DNA of 64,000 bases from Henckelia pumila (taxonomy: Eukaryota > Streptophyta > Magnoliopsida > Lamiales > Gesneriaceae), in contig NC_133122.1 of assembly GCF_033568475.1 (NCBI RefSeq), forward strand, positions 166,806,130 to 166,870,129. Reading direction: 5' to 3'. Shown here one piece after another: positions 33,631-46,520 of the stretch. Within the stretch, counting starts at the first letter, position 1, and every line of letters starts with the position of its first letter. The notes under the pieces were generated by a model. It had not been told where the DNA came from. It ran no database searches and saw only the letters and a program-made list of their open reading frames with translations. A program made the position numbers and the translations under genes.

Positions 33631-34255
33631 CTACTTTTGGCTGCTCCAGCGCGATTGAATGCTCTCCAGCCGCCATTTTTGGCTGCTCCAGTGCGCCTGT
33701 GTAATTTTTAATATGAAAAACAGAAAACTACACGCTCCAGCGTGCATTTTTTCCCGCTTCAGCGCGTCCGCGATAAGGAAATTATCTCCTACACTAATAT
33801 TTCAATATTTTTTTACCTATTTGAGAGTTTTAGATTATTAGGTAACTAAATTTCGTGAATTTTTGTGTTATATTTTATCTTTTAAAGCTGTAACAAAACC
33901 AGAATACACAATTCATTATTCATAATTCATTTTTATTGATATCTATAAAAAATTCTCTTTAGAATTTTTATTGAAGCTTTTTGCTTTGTTCCAAATCAAA
34001 CTTATCACATTTTAACACTTTGTGGTGTTTGTCGATTGTTCTTCATCGTGGATTGTCAAAGACAAGTTCTTTGAAGGTTCCTTTGAATCGCAATTGTTCA
34101 TCGTGATTATTTGTTACTAGTTTCCTTTGAACTAAGGGTGAATTTTCCCAAACCAGTTACATGTTTCAAGGTCGGGACAACACTTGAATCTTTTTGTTAT
34201 TGAATTGAGGGCGATATTTTCATCTATAATAGTTTTTGCTATTCATGTCATCAAA
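33570..34255 (+). repeat. 3' LTR of the CRM/Reina-like relic
   Basis: Directly follows the polyprotein end. Starts with an array of GCTCCAGCGCGATT / GCTCCAGC words (33590-33775), then AT-rich sequence with short CATCGTG repeats (34040-34110). Exact ends not found. Confidence 0.45.
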
Positions 34256-34259
34256 GATT

Positions 34260-35820
34260 CTTATCATACTACCGGCTCAATTTTTTCTCCCAAATCCATC
34301 TGATCCATTGTTTCTTGAAAAGTACGTTGACTGAGCTTCTCGAATCTACAAATATCTGAGTCACATCATAATTGGATATCATGGATCGGATTACTAATGC
34401 ATAATTATGGGAATCCGATAGGCCTTTCAAGTTGTCCAAGCCGAATAAGATGGTTGGGCCTGTCCGGACCGTTTTGCTGCTAATCTCTATATTTGTTAGA
34501 TTCCGACTGCTTGTTTTTCTTGCTCTATTAGAATCCATGTCTTTCGTTCATCCGGAAATTATATTGATGACTCCTCTTAGGGGAGGGGGAGGTCCTTGGT
34601 TGTTCCTTGATTGATTCTGGTACAGGCGTGGAATTTGCCTTTGGTTGATCATGTTTCTTCCTTTGCTTGGGGTGGTCAGAATCATCCCGATCCCTTTTGT
34701 GGGGTCGGTATCCTCTCTTTGGAATTATCCTTTCGATCTCCTGTTCCTGTTTTTGACATTAATTAGTAATGTTCTCGTATTCTTTGTGTAAATCACAATA
34801 CTTGTCCGACTTCGGCCTTTGTGATCCCTATTCACTCCTTGGAGGTCGTTGCACGAGCTTCCGGTCGTTGCAGATCTTAAGTTCTTGGGCTCTACGCATC
34901 ATCAAATGTGTATAAGCAGCAAATTCCCCTAGCAACTCTGGTCAGGACGGTGGCCCGGTCCTTTGGGGTAGGATGGTAGGCTTGGCTCTCTTGGGAATTC
35001 TGGGCTGGTCTTTCTTCTTGCTTGACCAAGAAGCCTGCACTTCCTCCAAATTCATATAATTCTCAGCTTGGGCCAACAACTCATCGTAAGTTTCGGGTGG
35101 TTTTTTTTATCAGCGATTTGAATAAGTCCTCAGTAATAAGTACCTGGATGAAGGCACTGATGAGTAGGTTGGTCGTGGCAGCTGGTACCTCAATGGCCAG
35201 GGTGCTGAACCTCCGAATGTATGCTCGTAAGACCTCTTGTTCTCGTTGTTTAATGGAAAATAGACTAAAGGTAGTGGTGGGGTGTTTTTTGCTACTGGAG
35301 AAGTGGTGGAGGAAAGCTTTGCTGAAATACTTGAATTCTTGAATGTCCCCCGGGTGGAGTAGGATGAACCACTGTTGGGTTGGCCCTGTCAGGGTAGTGA
35401 GGAAGACTCGAAACTTGATTGGGTCGGAATATCAATGTAGCAGAGCGGCATTCTCGAAATGGTGCAAGTTCTCCTCCACGTCTCTCTTTTCATCATATTC
35501 CTCTATGTGTAGGAACTTGAATTTTTTGGGGAGTTCCGTCGCTAGTATCTCAAGAGAGAATTGGATGTTCTGGACCAACGCTGTTGGGTCCGCAATTTGT
35601 TTTTTCTTCAAGAGTTCAATCTCTTCTCTAATCTTTTTGATTTCCCCCACATGTGCTTCTTGGTTGAGAGGAGGTGGATTTGCTCCAGCCCTCCCTGCCA
35701 ATAATCGTTCCACGGTGGCAGTATTAATTGAGTGAGTTATGCAGGATTGAAGTCTGATTTCCTCCGTTCTTGTTAATAGGGTCCTCGAATCCTACCATCT
35801 TGACTCTTTTTCTTCAAGTT
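34260..35820 (-). pseudogene. Tat-lineage gypsy gag-protease relic
   Basis: On the minus strand, a coiled-coil-like KKIREEIELLKKKQ stretch leads into LPKKFKFLHIEEYDEKRDVE and HHFENAALLH (35713-35432), the gag entry block of Tat elements. It continues with an AFLHHFSSSKK-like block near 35270 in other frames. Further along (34538-34269) a protease frame reads LKGLSDSHNYALVIRSMISN and then IFVDSRSSVNVLF. Many shifts and stops. Nothing of RT or integrase remains: the relic stops near 34260 against the gypsy LTR. Confidence 0.75.
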
Positions 35821-35838
35821 CTCCCAGACGACGCCAAT
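35821..35838 (-). other. Primer binding site of the Tat element
   Basis: Minus strand ATTGGCGTCGTCTGGGAG, three bases from the LTR end. It resembles the TTGGCGCCGTCTGTGGGA site usual in Tat elements. Confidence 0.6.
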
Positions 35839-35870
35839 TGATGTAACCAAATTTTAACCTCGAGTTCGGT

Positions 35871-37256
35871 TGGTAAGTGTATTTTATTAATTTAATTTAT
35901 ATATGATTTTAATTGTTAAATATTTGTTTCGAAAAAATTTATGCCTGGATTTTGTTGTTTTTGTGTTTGTAGGAGAGTATGGAGATTTATTTGGAAAAGA
36001 GAATAAAAATGATATTTGTGAGAAAATGGAGAAAGAAATTAAAAGGAGAAAAGAAAAGAATAAAAGAAAGGAAGAGAAAAGAAAGAAGAAAAGAACGTAC
36101 AGAGAAGACTTAATGGGCTTTGTAATTGGGCCAATTTGTTGGCGCTAAAACTTAGCGCTTAAGGGAAAGCTATCGCGCAAGTGTGTGAAGCGAGAGAATT
36201 GAAGCCAGAGCCCTATGCGCGCCCTCCTGGGTTTTTAAGTGCCCGCGCGTCGCTATTAGTGTTTTAATCGGAAAGGAAACTTTCTATTTTCTTGGGCTTT
36301 TGAGTACGCTATAAAAAGAGATTTTTTTAGTCTGAGATGGGGAGAGCCGCCACAACACGTATAGATCAGAGAAGAGATTTTGGAGAATTAATCGTGACAT
36401 TTCTGAAGGATTTCTGGAGCTTAATTGAAGAACAAAGACGGAGTTCGATAGTCCGGACACGGCGTCGACGACGGATTTGTTTTTTATCTTTATTTATTTT
36501 ATTCTGAATATGTTTAGATTTATGGATTATTGTTTTTTTTCATAATTTTATTATGAACTAATTTTTTAGAGTCTAGAGGTCGGATGAAACCTGGTGTAGA
36601 CACTTTAATGAATGTTTTATTTTATTGAATTGAGTTTCTTCTAGATTAATTTTTTTTTTAGAATTGATTGTCTTTTCAATTATCTGATCAATAATTGATT
36701 TGTTATATTTATTTGAAATCATTGCTCGGGAGAGGGGATTTTGAATAGGACAAATAGAAAATACACTGTTATTTATTTATATCGCTCGAGAGAGTGTATA
36801 ATTTTAACAAAGCTTTTAAAGAGAATATTGTTTTGAGATAGATCACTGCGATAAATTCTTAATAGGGATATTGGAATTTAATTGTAGTTGATAAAAATTA
36901 TTTGTTGCTCGGGAGAGGGAAATAATACACATAAGTGTTCTTGACTATTAATTGAATGAAGATCATGAAGATTAATTAATTAGGATTGACTGTTGTTGAA
37001 ACCAGGTGAAATCTAATCCTCTAGACCATTTTTCTCTGATTGATTTTATCTGAAAGTTGTGTGCATGCTTATCAAAACTTCACTGATTATTTATTTTTAT
37101 TGCAAAAGTCTCAAAGTCTGATTTTCTAGATAAAGTTTAGACTATTTTAATTACAAGCACTAATATTTTCATTTTACTCCCTGTGGGATCGATATCGGAT
37201 TTAATCACTATATTAAAACTTGACACTCGTACGCTTGCGAGGAATTTTCACAGACA
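35871..37256 (+). mobile_element. Solo LTR, TCGGT duplication
   Basis: TGGTAAGTG...CACAGACA, flanked by TCGGT on both sides (35866-35870 and 37257-37261). A TATA box TATAAAAAG at 36310-36318 is preceded by a run of GCGC-bearing words (36130-36260: GGCGCTAA, TTAGCGC, TCGCGC, GCGCGCC). The 3' end has ACTCCCTGTGGGATCGAT and CTCGTACGCTTGCGAGG, typical of gypsy LTR ends. No internal region, so it formed by LTR-LTR recombination. Confidence 0.88.
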
Positions 37257-37343
37257 TCGGTATGATAGAGAGGATCTTTCAATCTTCCAATACGTGGGTC
37301 GGGTCAGATAAAAAGGTTCTGCACATAAAAAAAACATGGTTAG

Positions 37344-39207
37344 TGTAACGTCCCAATTTCTCAATCGAAACGCTACTCAAACATACATACTTAAAATTTT
37401 GGGAAAAATAAAAACTTTGCGGAAGCATCAACTTCTTTATTAAAAGAGCGTATAATAAGTGCACAAAATAGAATAGCATCTAAAAATATTTGCCAAACAT
37501 GACCATCAACTTAAAAATTAAAACTTGTTTGCCTCTCATCAAATAAAAATGTTTAAAACATCTTCCATTCTAAAGCATTCATACTCATGTATTGCCCGTT
37601 GGACCGACCCCAGCCTCTTCTTCATGTCCGCCCACATAATCATCAATAAAAACATCCACATCATCGTTACCTGCACCATTCAAGTATAGTGAGTCGAAAG
37701 ACTCAGTAAGAACATGCAGAAAAAGGATTTCCTAACTTGAAAATAAAAAAAAAACATTAACTTAAACTTTCATGCAATAAATATAACCTTAATATAGTCA
37801 TATCATAAAAAAATGTTTGGGGTGATGAAGTATGAGTAGTGTCATAGTTTCCTGTTGATCAACAAGTATATGACATTAAGCCCGTAAACTTTCATTCTTT
37901 TGGATAGCCGCTTTGGAGCTCATCCCAAAGTGCATATCCCGTATAACCATCCTGTGAGCCATGTTTGGATAGCCGCTCCGGAGCTCATCCCGAAGTGCAT
38001 ACCCCATATAATCACCACAAGACGCATAAATCATCAAAATATTTTCCATGTATCACATCATTCATCTTATCATGTCATTTCATAAACCTCGTAACATACT
38101 CATAAAGTTTCTCATGACGCTACATGCTTAAGATTCTTCAAAACAATTCATGAGGGAATAGCTTTCATGAGAAAATCACATAATCATGCAATGACCGATC
38201 CACGTGAGGCATTCCGTCCGTTTCGGACCTTGAAAACTTTAAAATTCTTCATGAACATTCTTAAAAATAATTAAAATACCTTAAAATATCAAAATCATGA
38301 TTTTTAGGACTCAAAAACTCATAAAATGGTGTGGGAAAATCGAGCCTGAGGCGCGGCCGCACTGTCTCAACAGCGCGGGCGCGCCGCCCGCTCGCTTTTC
38401 ATGCGATAATGTGGCAGGGGCGCGGTACTTAGTAGCACGGGCGCGCCGTCTGTGCGCAGAGATTTCGCAGCTCAGGCGCGGGCGCTCTGCTCGGCAGCGC
38501 GGGCGCGCCGTCGCGACATCTGATTCCAAAAACTGATCTTTTCTGCACTATTTCAAAACCCAAAATGCTTTGGGATGTTTTTCCATCAAAAATACCATTC
38601 AAAAACATCAAAATTTCAAAATAACCTGTACCAATACATCAAAAATTTCAAAGATTTTGAATCAAAAATCTTCAGAACTACTTTTACCCAAAAATCTGAT
38701 CTATTGCATTCAAATCTTTCAAAAATCAATAAACATGAACCGAACACATCAGGAATGCTTCACGTATCACAATCAAGCAACATACTCATAAAATTTTCAA
38801 GAAAAAATTCATAGGTCATCAATCAAACACCTAGGGTTTTATCTTGAAAATATCTATATTCTTGAATTGGTTTAAAAAAAAACAGTAAAAACTTGCCTGA
38901 ATCGTCTGATTGGGATTAACCTGGACTGCGGAACGATCTAGCATTGAGAAGTCAAAGAACCTTAGCTTGAAGATCGTAGTGTTTTAGAGAGATTTTGAGA
39001 AAATAAAAGTGAGCGTTCAAATGAGAGTTCAGGAATAAATTTTGAACACTTTTTTTTAGTGATTAATGGGCTCCAACACGGCCCATTAGTTACACTTAAA
39101 ATTCTTTAAAATTTTACTCTCCCATTTAATAAAAATACACTGCATCCCATTAAATTTAATTTATATAAAAAAAACAAATTTTCTTTACTCCTGCCAAGGC
39201 TAGGCTC
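37344..39207 (-). repeat. 3' LTR of the chromovirus, inner end deleted
   Basis: Matches 43815-45736. After AGGCTC at 39207 it jumps straight to the hairpin AATTTCGTCCTCGAAATT of the coding tail, so 157 bp of LTR and the polypurine tract are gone. A GCGCGGGCGCGCCG-type array lies at 38345-38520. Confidence 0.9.
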
Positions 39208-42200
39208 AATTTCGTCCTCGAAATTCGACTCACTAAATAGTTCAGGATAGCGTGCTCGCATATCCTGTTCGGTTTCCCAAGTAGCTTCCTCGACCAACTG
39301 GTTGCACTATAAGACTTTCACCATTGGAATCTCTCTGTTTCTCAACCTACGAACTTGTCTGTCCAAGATTTGAACAGGAATCTCCTCGTAGGATAAGTCT
39401 GCCGTCCATTTCACTGGCTCATAGCAGATAACATGAGAAGGATTTGTCACATACTTCCTTAGCATAGAGATATGGAAGACATTGTGAACACCCTCCAAAT
39501 TTGGTGGTAGTGCTACCCAGATGCTCGAGTCCCAACTTTTTCTAGGATCTCGAAAGGTCCTATATATCTTGGACTCAATTTACCTTTCTTTCCAAATCTC
39601 ATAAAACCTTTCCATGGTAACACCTTTAAAAATACATGGTCACCTACTTCAAACTCCAAATCTCTACGTCGCTGGTCGGCGTAACTTTTCTGTCGACTTT
39701 GAGCTGTCAACATTCTGTCTCTGATCCTAGCTATTACATCCACCATTTGAGTCACTATATCCGGTCCCAAAACAGCTCTCTCTCCAACTTCATCCCAGTG
39801 TAAGGGAGTTCTACACCTTCTCCCATACAATGCCTCATTAGGAGTCATGCCAATAGTTGTTTGATAACTATTGTTGTAAGTAAACTCCACTAACGGCAAT
39901 TTCGATTCCCAACTACCCCCAAAGTCGATCATACAAGCTCTCAACATGTCTTCGAGTATTTGGATCACTCGCTCAGATAGACTCTATGTAAACTTCCCCA
40001 AAAGTTTGAAGTGAACTTAGGATCTCTGTCAGATACTATCCTCGCTGGTACTCCATGCAATCTGACAATTTCTCGAATGTACAGCTCTGCATACTGATTC
40101 ATCAAGAAGTTATTCCTGACTGGAATAAAATGAGCTGACTTAGTTAACCTGTCAACTATCACCCAAATCGAGTTCATCCTTCGCGGTGAAACTGGCAATC
40201 CTACCACGAAATCCATAGTGACATCTTCCCACTTCCATGTGGGTATTGGCAATGGTTTTAGGAGTCCCGTTGGCCTTTGATGCTCAATTTTTACCTGTTG
40301 ACAAGTCAAGCATTCACTCACAAACCTTACGATATCTTTCTTCATACCTGGCCACCAATATAAGGATTGCAGATCCTTATACATTTTCGTACTTCCTGGA
40401 TGAATGGAATACGGAATAGTATGAGCTTCACTCATCATTTCAACTCTGAGTGAGTCTACTGCTGACACCCACATTCTACCTCGGTGATGAAAAATTCCAT
40501 CTTTGGCAGTGTACAAGGTACCACCCTTAGCTTCATCTCTGTTCCTCCACAACGTCAGCTGTTCATCAGAAGCTTGGCCTGTTCGGATTCTATCGAGCAA
40601 ATTCGGTACTACCGTTATTGGTGATAGTGTGCACACATCCCTTGGTTCGAGTACCTCCAAGCTCATCCACTCAAAATCAGCAATCAGCTCCTGCTGGACT
40701 GTCAATTGGTTCAATGACGCAGACTTGCGACTCAATGCATCTGCTACTACATTAGCCTTACCTGGATGATAGCTAATATCACAGTCGTAATCCTTCACCA
40801 ATTCCAGCCATCTCCTTTGCCTCATGTTCAACTCCTTCTGGGTGAAGAAGTATTTTAGGCTTTTGTGGTCAGTGAAAATCTTACACCTTTCGCCGTACAA
40901 GTAGTGTCTCCATAGCTTCAAACCAAAAACAACTGCCGCCAACTCAAGATCATGAGTCGGGTAGTTCCTCTTATTGACCTTCAGCTGTCGAGATGCATAT
41001 GCTATTACTTTATCATCGTGCATCAAAACAGCTCCTAATCCACTCTTAGAAGCATCGGTATAAACCACAAAAAGACCCGTGCCTTTGGGAATCGCTAGCA
41101 CTGGCGCTGAAATCAGTCTTTCTTTCAACTCTGCAAAGCTCTTCTCACATTGTTCTGACCACACAAACTTTACACCTTTTCGAGTTAAGGAAGTCAGTGG
41201 TAGAGTTATCTTGGAGAAGTCTTGAATAAATCTCCTGTAGTAGCCTGCTAAACCCAAGAAGCTTCGTATTTCTGTAGAATTTTTTGGGGCAGCCCAATTA
41301 CGAACCGCTTCCACCTTTGACGGATCCAACTCAATTCACTTAGCTGAAACTATATGACCCAAAAATGAAATCTGCTCTAGCCAAAATTCACACTTACTGA
41401 ACTTAGCATAAAGCTTCTTTTCTTTCAAAATCTGCAACACTGTAGTCAAGTGCTGACGATGTTCCTCCAAACTGCGAGAATAGATCAATATGTCATCTAT
41501 AAAGACTATGACAAACTGATCCAAGAAAGGTTGAAACACCCTGTTCATCAAATCCATGAACATCGCTGGTGCATTGGTCAACCCAAACGGCATTACCAAG
41601 AACTCGTAGTGGCCATAGCGAGTCCTGAATGCTGTCTTCTGCACATCTACATCCTTGATCTTCAACTGATGGTAGCCTGATCGTAGATCGATTTTTGAGA
41701 ACACCTCTGCCCCTTGCAATTGGTCAAACAAGTCGTCTATTCTGGGCAAGGGATATTTGTTCTTCATCGTAACTCGATTCAGCTCTCTATAATCAATGCA
41801 CAGCCTCATTGACCCATCTTTCTTCTTAACAAACAACACCGGTGCACCCCATGGCGATACACTTGGTCTGATGAACCCCTTATCCAGCAACTCTTGCAAT
41901 TGATCTTTCAGTTCTTTCATCTCAGTCGGTGCTAATCTGTACGGTGCCTTAGAAGCTGGCTTAGTTCCAGGCATCAATTCTATCCCAAATTCGACTTCTC
42001 TGACTGGAGGAAATCCCGCAACATCATCGGGAAAAACTTCTGGAAAGTCCTTCACTACCTCCACTTCCACGAGTTTCGGTCGCTGCACTTCCGACTCGCC
42101 AGTTAGACTTGCAAGAAATCATGTACACCCATTACTCAATAACTGGCAAGTTGTTCCTGCAGAGATCATACCTGGTGAGCTTCTCTTAGATGTAGTGCGA

Positions 42201-43606
42201 TACACAAATGGTTTTCCATTCTGATCTTTCAAAGAGACAGTTCTCCATTTGCAGTCAATAATAGCCTCATGCTGAGCCAACCAGTCCATCCCAAAAATCG
42301 CATCGAAATCCACCATCTTCAAAACAATAAAATCTGCACACAACACTAGACTCTGCATCTGAACCTTGCAATTTCTTACCACACTACTACTTTTCAGTTC
42401 TTCTCCTGAGGGTAACGACACACAAAATTCCGAAATAGATTCTTCCGGCAAGACCCTCAATTTCATCATAAAACTAACAGACATAAAAGAGTGCGTAGCT
42501 CCTGTATCTATCAATACGAAAGCAGGTAAATCAGCGATACGGATCATACCTGTGACAATTGCATAATCTGGGTCAACCTGATCGTGAGTCATAACAAACA
42601 CTCTTCCCTTGATTGGATCCTTTGATTGTGGGCAATCCTTGGCGAAATGCCCTGGCTTCTTGCAAAGAAAGTAAGTATTGGTCCCAAGCATGCATTGACC
42701 TGAGTGTGACTTCCCACACTTCTGACAGATAGGTGCATTCGCCGGCCTTGGAGCATTGGCGTTCGGCTGATTCTGTCCTTGAGGTCGCGCCTGATTGGGG
42801 TTTTGGAGCTGTTGCTGCTGCGGTCTCCTCTGAGCTGAAGCTTGGTACGGCCTCTTTTGACTAGGCCCTTGCTGCTCTCTCCCCTGGTAACTGACTCTTT
42901 TCGCTTGCGATTCCTTGATAATATCATTCCCATCTTTTTCTGACAACATAGCCTCATCGACTGCTGCTCGATACGTTTGTTCCCCACTCAATCTGACATC
43001 ACGTCAAATAGTGACATTCAGTCCCTCTGTGAAATGCTTCAACTCCTCTGTAACATTACCCGAAATCATGGGCACAAAGTACCTCCCCCTCTCAAACTTC
43101 TTCACATACTCAGCAATGGACATGCTCCCTTGGCGGAGCTACAGGAATTCTCTAGCAAGTCTAGTCCTGGTGCTGATAGTGAAATTTTTCTCATAGAACA
43201 CATCTTTGAATCAATTCCAAGTCAATGTAGTCATATCCACAGCAGAACAGGCTCCCTGCCACCAAACCCGTGCATCCTCACGAAACATAAAGATGGCATA
43301 CCTCACACGGTCTGCATCAGTGAGCTGCATGTAGTCAAAAATGTTCTCCACTGACTGCACCCATTCCTCGGCTACAAGGGGATCAGCCCATCCTTTGAAC
43401 TCATGTGGCCCTAGATCCTTAAACTGCTTAAAGATCGGATTAATTAATAGCGGCTGATTGTTGTTCCGTCCTCCCACTTGTGCTTGGATTAACTGTTGAA
43501 TCTGTTCCCCTTGGGCTCTACTCTGCACTTGCAACAGAGTCGCCAACCCAACCAAAAACTGGTTATTCTGATTGTCCTCATTGTTCGGATTCCTACGGTT
43601 AGCCAT
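39106..43606 (-). pseudogene. Chromovirus gag-pol, at least six breaks and an integrase deletion
   Basis: Minus strand from MANRRNPNN (43606): gag with EDARVWWQGACSAV, a CCHC finger in which the knuckle reads CQKCGKSHSGQC and the second has lost its first Cys (YFLCKKPGHFAKDC), and protease FVLIDTGATHSF. RT (42088-41336) has [10 protein letters not shown], RNase H has [13 protein letters not shown], then the integrase HHCC finger ending [12 protein letters not shown] and the core with [10 protein letters not shown] and VSDRDPKF. Between FWGSL (about 39990) and ERVIQILED some 20 codons are missing, removing the block that precedes the catalytic Glu. A chromodomain-like EEATWETEQDM ends the frame. 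Stops or shifts lie near 43211, 43000, 42119, 41335, 39966, 39505 and 39300. Confidence 0.9.
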
Positions 43607-43799
43607 GATCATGATGTCCATACAGTCCACATGCTTAATTACGTTATTTAAACATAACATCTTAATTAACATGCATAATTATTAATCGCAAAAGCTATCA
43701 TGCATCTTAAACAATCCATAACATAAAACTTACAGACATGAAGACGAAGCATAGGGTCGTGGCGAGAATGCATGCGTGCAAACAATCCCAGAGCGAACT

Positions 43800-43811
43800 G
43801 CTCTGATACCA
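43800..43811 (-). other. Primer binding site, initiator Met tRNA
   Basis: Exact TGGTATCAGAGC on the minus strand, three bases inside the right LTR. Confidence 0.92.
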
Positions 43812-43814
43812 AGC

Positions 43815-45893
43815 TGTAACGTCCCAATTTCTCAATCGAAACGCTACTCAAACATACATACTTAAAATTTTGGGAAAAATAAAAACTTTGCGGAAGCATC
43901 AACTTCTTTATTAAAAGAGCGTATAATAAGTGCACAAAATAGAATAGCATCTAAAAATATTTGCCAAACATGACCATCAACTTAAAAATTAAAACTTGTT
44001 TGCCTCTCATCAAATAAAAATGTTTAAAACATCTTCCATTCTAAAGCATTCACACTCATGCATTGCCCGTTGGACCGACCCCTGCCTCTTCTTCATGTCC
44101 GCCCACATAATCATCAATAAAATCATCCACATCATCGTTACCTGCACCATTCAAGTATAGTGAGTCGAAAGACTCAGCAAGAACATGAAGAAAAAGGATT
44201 TCCTAACTTGAAAATAAAAAATAAACATTAACTTAAACTTCCATGCAATAAATATAACCTTAATATAGCCATATCATAAAAAAAATGTTTGGGGTGATGA
44301 AGTATGAGTAGTGTGGCAACCATCATAGTGAGCCATTCATAGTTTCCTGTTGATCAACAAGCATATGGCATTAAGCCCGTAAATTTTCAAGCTTTTGGAT
44401 AGCCGCTTCGGAGCTCATCCCGAAGTGCATACCCTGTATAACCATCCGGTGAGCCATGTTTGGATAGCCGCTCCGGAGCTCATCCCGAACTGCATACCCC
44501 ATATAATCACCACAAGACGCATAAATCATCAAAATATTTTCCATGTATCACATCATTCATCTTATCATGTCATTTCATAAACCTCGTAACATACTCATAA
44601 AGTTTCTCGTGACGCTACATGCTTAAGATTCTTCAAAACAATTCATGAGGGAATAGCTTCCATGAGAAAATCACATAATCATACAATACATAACTTGACC
44701 GATCCACGTGAGGCATTCCGTCGATTTCGGACCTTGAAAACTTTAAAATTCTTCATGAACATTCTTAAAAATAATTAAAATACCTTAAAATATCAAAATC
44801 ATGATTTTTAGGACTCAAAACTCATAAAATGGGGTGGGAAAATCGAGCCTGAGGCGCGGCCGCGCTGTCTCAACAGCGCGGGCACACTGCTTGTGCATCG
44901 CGGGCACGCTGCCCACTCGCGTTTCATGCGATAATGCGGCGCAGGCGCGCTACTTAGTAGCGCGGGCGCGCCGTTTGTGCGCAGAGATTTCGCAGCTCAG
45001 GCGCGGGCACTCTGCTCGGCAGCGCGGGCATGCCGTCGCGACATCTGATTCCGAAAACTGATCTTTTCTGCACTATTTCAAAACCCACAATGCTTTGGGA
45101 CGTTTTTCCATAAAAAATACCATTAAACAACATCAAAATTTCAAAATAACCTGTACCAATACATCAAACATTTCAAAGATTTTGAATCAAAAATCTTCAT
45201 AACTACTTTTACCCAAAAATCTGATCTATTGCATTCAAATCTTTCAAAACTCAATAAAAATGAACCGAACATATCAGGAATGCTTCACGTATCACAATCA
45301 AACAACATACTCATAAAATTTTCAAGAAAACATTCATAGATCATCAATCAAACACCTAGAGTTTTATCTTGAAAATATCTATATTCTTGAATGGGTTTAA
45401 AAAAAAAACAGTAAAAACTTGCCTGAATCGTCTGATTGGGATTAACCTTGACTGCGGAACGATCTAGCCTTGAGAAGTCGAAGAACCCTAGCTTGAAGAT
45501 CGCAGTGTTTGAGAGAGATTTTGAGAAAAAAAAAGTGAGCGTTCAAATGAGAGTTCAGGAATAAATTCTGAACTCTTTTCTTTTGTGATTAATGGGCTCC
45601 AACACGGCCCATTAGTTACACTTAAAATCCTTTAAAATTTTACTCTCTCATTTAATAAAAATACACTGCATCCCATTAAATATAATTTATATATAAAAAA
45701 AAACAAATTTTCTTTACTCCTGCCAAGGATAGGCTCGTCCCTACGACCCAAAATTAAAACCAACTTGAAACTTTAAAAAATAACACATATCACATAATTC
45801 ACATAACAATTAATTTATCTAATTAACATGCATTAAATTATATAATTAAATCAATTAATCGTGATTAGGCTAGTGGACTTTTTGGACCTTACA
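43815..45893 (-). repeat. 5' LTR of the chromovirus
   Basis: 2079 bp, complete. It contains two TTTGGATAGCCGCTxCGGAGCT tandem units (about 44393-44495) and a GCGCGGGC / GCACGCTGCC array at 44855-45050. Confidence 0.92.
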
Positions 45894-46520
45894 GTTAGGG
45901 GTGTCAAAGGTGTGTTCGATGTGACCCCTCTAAGGTCTAAGTCAATGTTCAAATTATGAAGTTGAAGAGCGTAATAAAGTTGAGAGAGAAAGAAAATATG
46001 AGTGGGTGAATTCATAAGTAAAAGTGAATGTGTAAAATCGTAAGAGATACTTGATATTTATAGAGTCACGAGGGGTAGGTTATCTCGTAAAAGTAGAATT
46101 CTTATTAGGGTAGAACTCCTACCCAGGGTAGGATACTACTCTCGGTAGGATCCAATTGCCTATGAAGGCTAGGACTATGAGCTAACTTAATAATCTCGTC
46201 TCAATCCCGAGTTTATTGGGATTTTCATTTATCATTTAGAGATCCCCCAGTGTTTCTAATATTCTTGCATCTTAAACAACGTTTTCCTTACTGGTCCTGG
46301 GTCGGCCTTTATCCCTACCAAGACACGTCTCGGCCCTTTGGGCCCCGTCACGCGGGTTGGGTCATAAATCTATCTTTTCGAGTTAGTTTATTGCTTGGGC
46401 CTTTATCTGACTTGGACTTTTAATATATCATTATCTAATGATTTTGGAGCAACTTTCTCGGTTATGGGCTAATGGGTTCGGATCCCACCAGACCCTTTTT
46501 TTTAGGGGGCGTCAGTTACA

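Larger units (their letters stand above)
37344..45893 (-). mobile_element. Chromovirus (Tekay-type gypsy), complete but decayed
   Basis: Both ends start TGTAACGTCCC / finish ACCTTACA, with the 5-bp duplication GTTAG (37339-37343 and 45894-45898). iMet primer site and gag-pol in minus orientation. It lies in the Tat LTR, 87 bp from the solo LTR. The left LTR has lost its last 157 bp together with the polypurine tract. The two LTRs also differ by indels of 32 bp (near 37840) and about 11 bp (near 38188). Confidence 0.93.
35842..46520 (-). repeat. Tat 5' LTR, split by a solo LTR and a full chromovirus
   Basis: LTR sequence is present at 35842-35870, 37262-37343 and 45899-46520, about 730 bp when the two insertions are discounted. 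It begins TGTAACC and ends CAGTTACA. A minus-strand TATA box CTATAAATATC lies near 46050-46062. Both insertions have perfect 5-bp duplications, so the order of pieces is secure. The 3' half of the Tat element is missing. Confidence 0.75.

Noticed and set aside
38297..38536. Arg/Ala-rich frames on both strands
   Set aside because: Produced by the GCGCGGGCGCGCC array in the chromovirus LTR. The same stretch in the other LTR breaks the frames.
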